Shown here: positions 6,431 to 6,499 of the stretch, one piece after another
How the letters are laid out: each line of letters begins with the position of its first letter
Numbering within the stretch: the first letter of the stretch is position 1
From: an uncultured Alphaproteobacteria bacterium
GTDB lineage: Bacteria > Pseudomonadota > Alphaproteobacteria > Rhizobiales > Hyphomicrobiaceae
Direction: 5' to 3'
Length of the DNA: 6,499 bases
Assembly: GCA_937950105.1 (NCBI GenBank)
Contig: CALFEM010000201.1
Span: forward strand, 1-6,499
Made by a program: the position numbers and the translations under genes
Notes under the pieces: generated by a model
The model's database searches: none
Told to the model about the DNA's origin: nothing
What the model saw: only the letters and a program-made list of their open reading frames with translations

Positions 6431-6490
6431 AGCGCTGACCGATCGGACGGAACCGCTTTGCGGTTCACTGAGAGTATGCAAGCGCTCAAG
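6428..6490. repeat. Palindromic intergenic repeat-like element with inner hairpin
   Basis: Right after (and just overlapping) the response-regulator stop, GAGCGCT at 6430-6436 pairs perfectly with AGCGCTC at 6481-6487; adding the flanking CT/AG gives 9 of 10 matching positions. Nested inside is a perfect 7-bp hairpin, GAACCGC (6450-6456), TTT loop, GCGGTTC (6460-6466). Between outer and inner stems pairing is poor. Two nested stems over about 60 bp next to a stop codon resemble the dispersed palindromic elements common between genes in Hyphomicrobiales genomes. There is no T tract after the inner stem, so it is not a typical intrinsic terminator, although it could still slow polymerase or protect the transcript's 3' end. 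Copy number cannot be judged from this window. Confidence 0.5.
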
Positions 6491-6499
6491 CTTTAAGCT

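Noticed and set aside
6450..6470. Intrinsic terminator after the response regulator
   Set aside because: The 7-bp hairpin is followed by ACTGAG rather than a run of T, so the usual terminator signature is missing.

Overview
The window is a GC-rich, densely coding stretch of a bacterial chromosome. The strong G/C third-position bias, the receiver-only regulator and the palindromic repeat at the right edge fit an alphaproteobacterium, most likely Hyphomicrobiales (Rhizobiales). That placement is an inference from composition and style; there is no rRNA or other phylogenetic marker here.

Layout. On the minus strand (46-1272) lies a membrane CHASE2 sensor protein with no cytoplasmic output domain. 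A divergent intergenic region of about 216 bp separates it from a plus-strand cluster. That cluster holds a 102-residue coiled-coil protein (1489-1797), a 766-residue inner-membrane protein with a large cytoplasmic part and a periplasmic OmpA-like peptidoglycan-binding end (1861-4161), and a Ras/Rab-like small GTPase overlapping it by ATGA (4158-4661). A soluble PAS-like/HisKA/HATPase histidine kinase follows 3 bp later (4665-5804). After a less GC-rich gap of 143 bp comes a single-domain response regulator (5948-6430). A palindromic repeat-like element closes the window.

How the genes may work together. The most interesting point is the pairing of a eukaryote-like small GTPase with a trans-envelope OmpA protein. 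The OmpA protein's cytoplasmic half (about residues 188-305) has a predicted helix/strand order like roadblock/longin domains, the fold of known small-GTPase partners such as MglB. The inferred model is a cell-wall-anchored scaffold whose cytoplasmic domain binds the GTPase and perhaps the small coiled-coil protein. The linked kinase would read the GTPase or scaffold state and signal to the receiver protein, with the CHASE2 protein as a possible periplasmic input. Gene order, the ATGA overlap and the motifs are seen directly; the physical coupling is inferred.

The many other long open frames, including antisense frames over 300 codons, are judged to be shadows caused by high GC. No tRNA, rRNA, CRISPR array, transposase or integrase was seen.
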